A DNA stretch of 64,000 nucleotides, from assembly GCA_016795425.1 (NCBI GenBank), contig JAEUHG010000001.1, positions 1 to 64,000 on the forward strand, read 5' to 3'. Source of the stretch: Verrucomicrobiales bacterium (GTDB lineage Bacteria; Verrucomicrobiota; Verrucomicrobiia; Limisphaerales; CAIMTB01). The position numbers and the translations under genes are program-made. Shown here piece after piece: positions 63,446 through 64,000 of this stretch. Every line of letters starts with the position of its first letter. The first letter of the stretch is position 1. The notes under the pieces are model-generated. The model saw only the letters and a list, made by a program, of their open reading frames with translations. It had not been told where the DNA came from and made no database searches.

Positions 63446-64000
63446 GTGAGCCACGTCTTCTACGAACTCAAGGTCTCCGGAAAGCTCCCGTCGCCCAATG
63501 GCGTCGGCATGAAGATTCTCCAATTGACCCAAGAGGCCGACAGCACCCTCGATGAGATCAGCAAGGTTATTCGATCCGACCCCGCCCTGACCGGGCGCAT
63601 TCTCAAAGTGGCTCATGCTTCCGTAGGCAACAACGGATCCGGCCGTCCCTCGGCCGCCCAACTCGACGAGGCATTGTTGCGCCTTGGCTTCTCGTCGCTT
63701 CGCGATCTCGCCCTGGGTTTCTCCCTGCTTTCCGGCAACGCCCGGTCGGTCTGCCAGGGATTCGATTACCCGCGCTTCTGGCATACCTCCCTGGGGAGAG
63801 CAGTGGCCGCTCAGCAACTCACCGAGACCCGCGACGGCTGCGCCGGTTCGGAAAGCTATGTCTGCGGTCTGCTCTGCGGCATCGGCCGACTTGGCCTCGC
63901 TTCCGCCCACCCCGAGCGTTATACGCGCGTGCTCGAATCCAACGCCGCCTCCGACAGCAATGACCTCGCTCGGCTCGAGGTCGAGGCGTTTGGCATCTGC
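63446..64000 (+). CDS. HDOD-domain protein, truncated at the window edge
   Basis: A frame of 185 codons that runs off the right edge, starting at a GTG at 63446; an in-frame TAA lies at 63392. The HDOD domain is clear: KLPSPNGVGMKILQLTQ, IRSDPALTGRILKVAH, LGFSSLRDLALGFSLL and FWHTSLGRAVAAQQL. HDOD proteins bind no known nucleotide and act in signalling, motility or stress responses. An ATG at 63509 lies inside the domain, so GTG is preferred. What follows beyond the edge (often a GGDEF, EAL or kinase domain) cannot be seen. Confidence 0.82.
   Translation, partial: MSHVFYELKVSGKLPSPNGVGMKILQLTQEADSTLDEISKVIRSDPALTGRILKVAHASVGNNGSGRPSAAQLDEALLRLGFSSLRDLALGFSLLSGNARSVCQGFDYPRFWHTSLGRAVAAQQLTETRDGCAGSESYVCGLLCGIGRLGLASAHPERYTRVLESNAASDSNDLARLEVEAFGIC

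Noticed and set aside
63410..63910. A 166-codon minus-strand frame at the right edge
   Set aside because: The plus strand carries a clear HDOD domain here; the reverse frame is its shadow.

Overview
The window is GC-rich DNA, densely packed with genes on both strands, and it has no rRNA, CRISPR array or intact insertion sequence. It looks like a free-living Gram-negative bacterium, most likely a verrucomicrobium related to the Pedosphaera/Limisphaera group. That is an inference from a VPDGG-type C-terminal sorting signal, many exported PQQ-like beta-propeller proteins, Tat-exported iron-sulfur proteins, TonB and RND systems, a GH95-like glycosidase, and secreted enzymes with calcium-binding-type aspartate-rich tails. 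No 16S or marker gene is present to prove it.

Region by region. 1-1350: a partial gene resembling phage or plasmid accessory proteins, a secreted SGNH hydrolase, a small unknown gene and tRNA-Phe. 1.7-6.2 kb: dprA, a secreted metzincin with a companion exported protein, and a PlsC acyltransferase. 6.4-15.6 kb: five two-component proteins in two convergent groups. 15.7-21.2 kb: pyrF, a patatin lipoprotein, an ArfB-like release factor, an acyl carrier protein and a transketolase-like enzyme. 21.2-24.1 kb: a large secreted metallophosphoesterase.

24.2-33.3 kb holds the most unusual locus. It is a tightly overlapping seven-gene operon (last to first gene by coordinate): a 2Fe-2S/flavin/4Fe-4S oxidoreductase, a fused NuoE-NuoF-ferredoxin diaphorase, a membrane-anchored PQQ-like propeller, a NapH-type membrane iron-sulfur protein, a Tat-exported polyferredoxin, a Tat-exported NHL propeller and a tiny Tat-signal four-cysteine protein. 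No hydrogenase or formate dehydrogenase subunit accompanies it. Cytochrome bd oxidase (cydAB) is transcribed divergently from the same intergenic region. My working model is a NAD(P)H-linked electron route through the membrane to quinone and/or an unknown periplasmic partner.

35.9-43.9 kb: a secreted esterase, then a TetR-controlled efflux locus in which the RND pump and the outer-membrane factor form one uninterrupted 1553-codon frame. Two matching operator-like palindromes lie upstream of tetR and of the adaptor gene. 43.9-48.2 kb: two PQQ-like propellers, a short NagA-like deacetylase and a small four-cysteine protein. 48.5-54.3 kb: a TonB receptor, a YfiR-family protein, a CHASE8-type sensor kinase and a second kinase-like ATPase. 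This looks like a YfiR-type periplasmic switch wired to a histidine kinase. 54.4-63.2 kb: a ThuA-domain protein, another propeller, a UroD-family protein divergent from a GH95-like glycosidase, a VPDGG-CTERM surface protein with thioester-domain-like residues, and a secreted nucleoside hydrolase. The right edge cuts an HDOD-domain gene.
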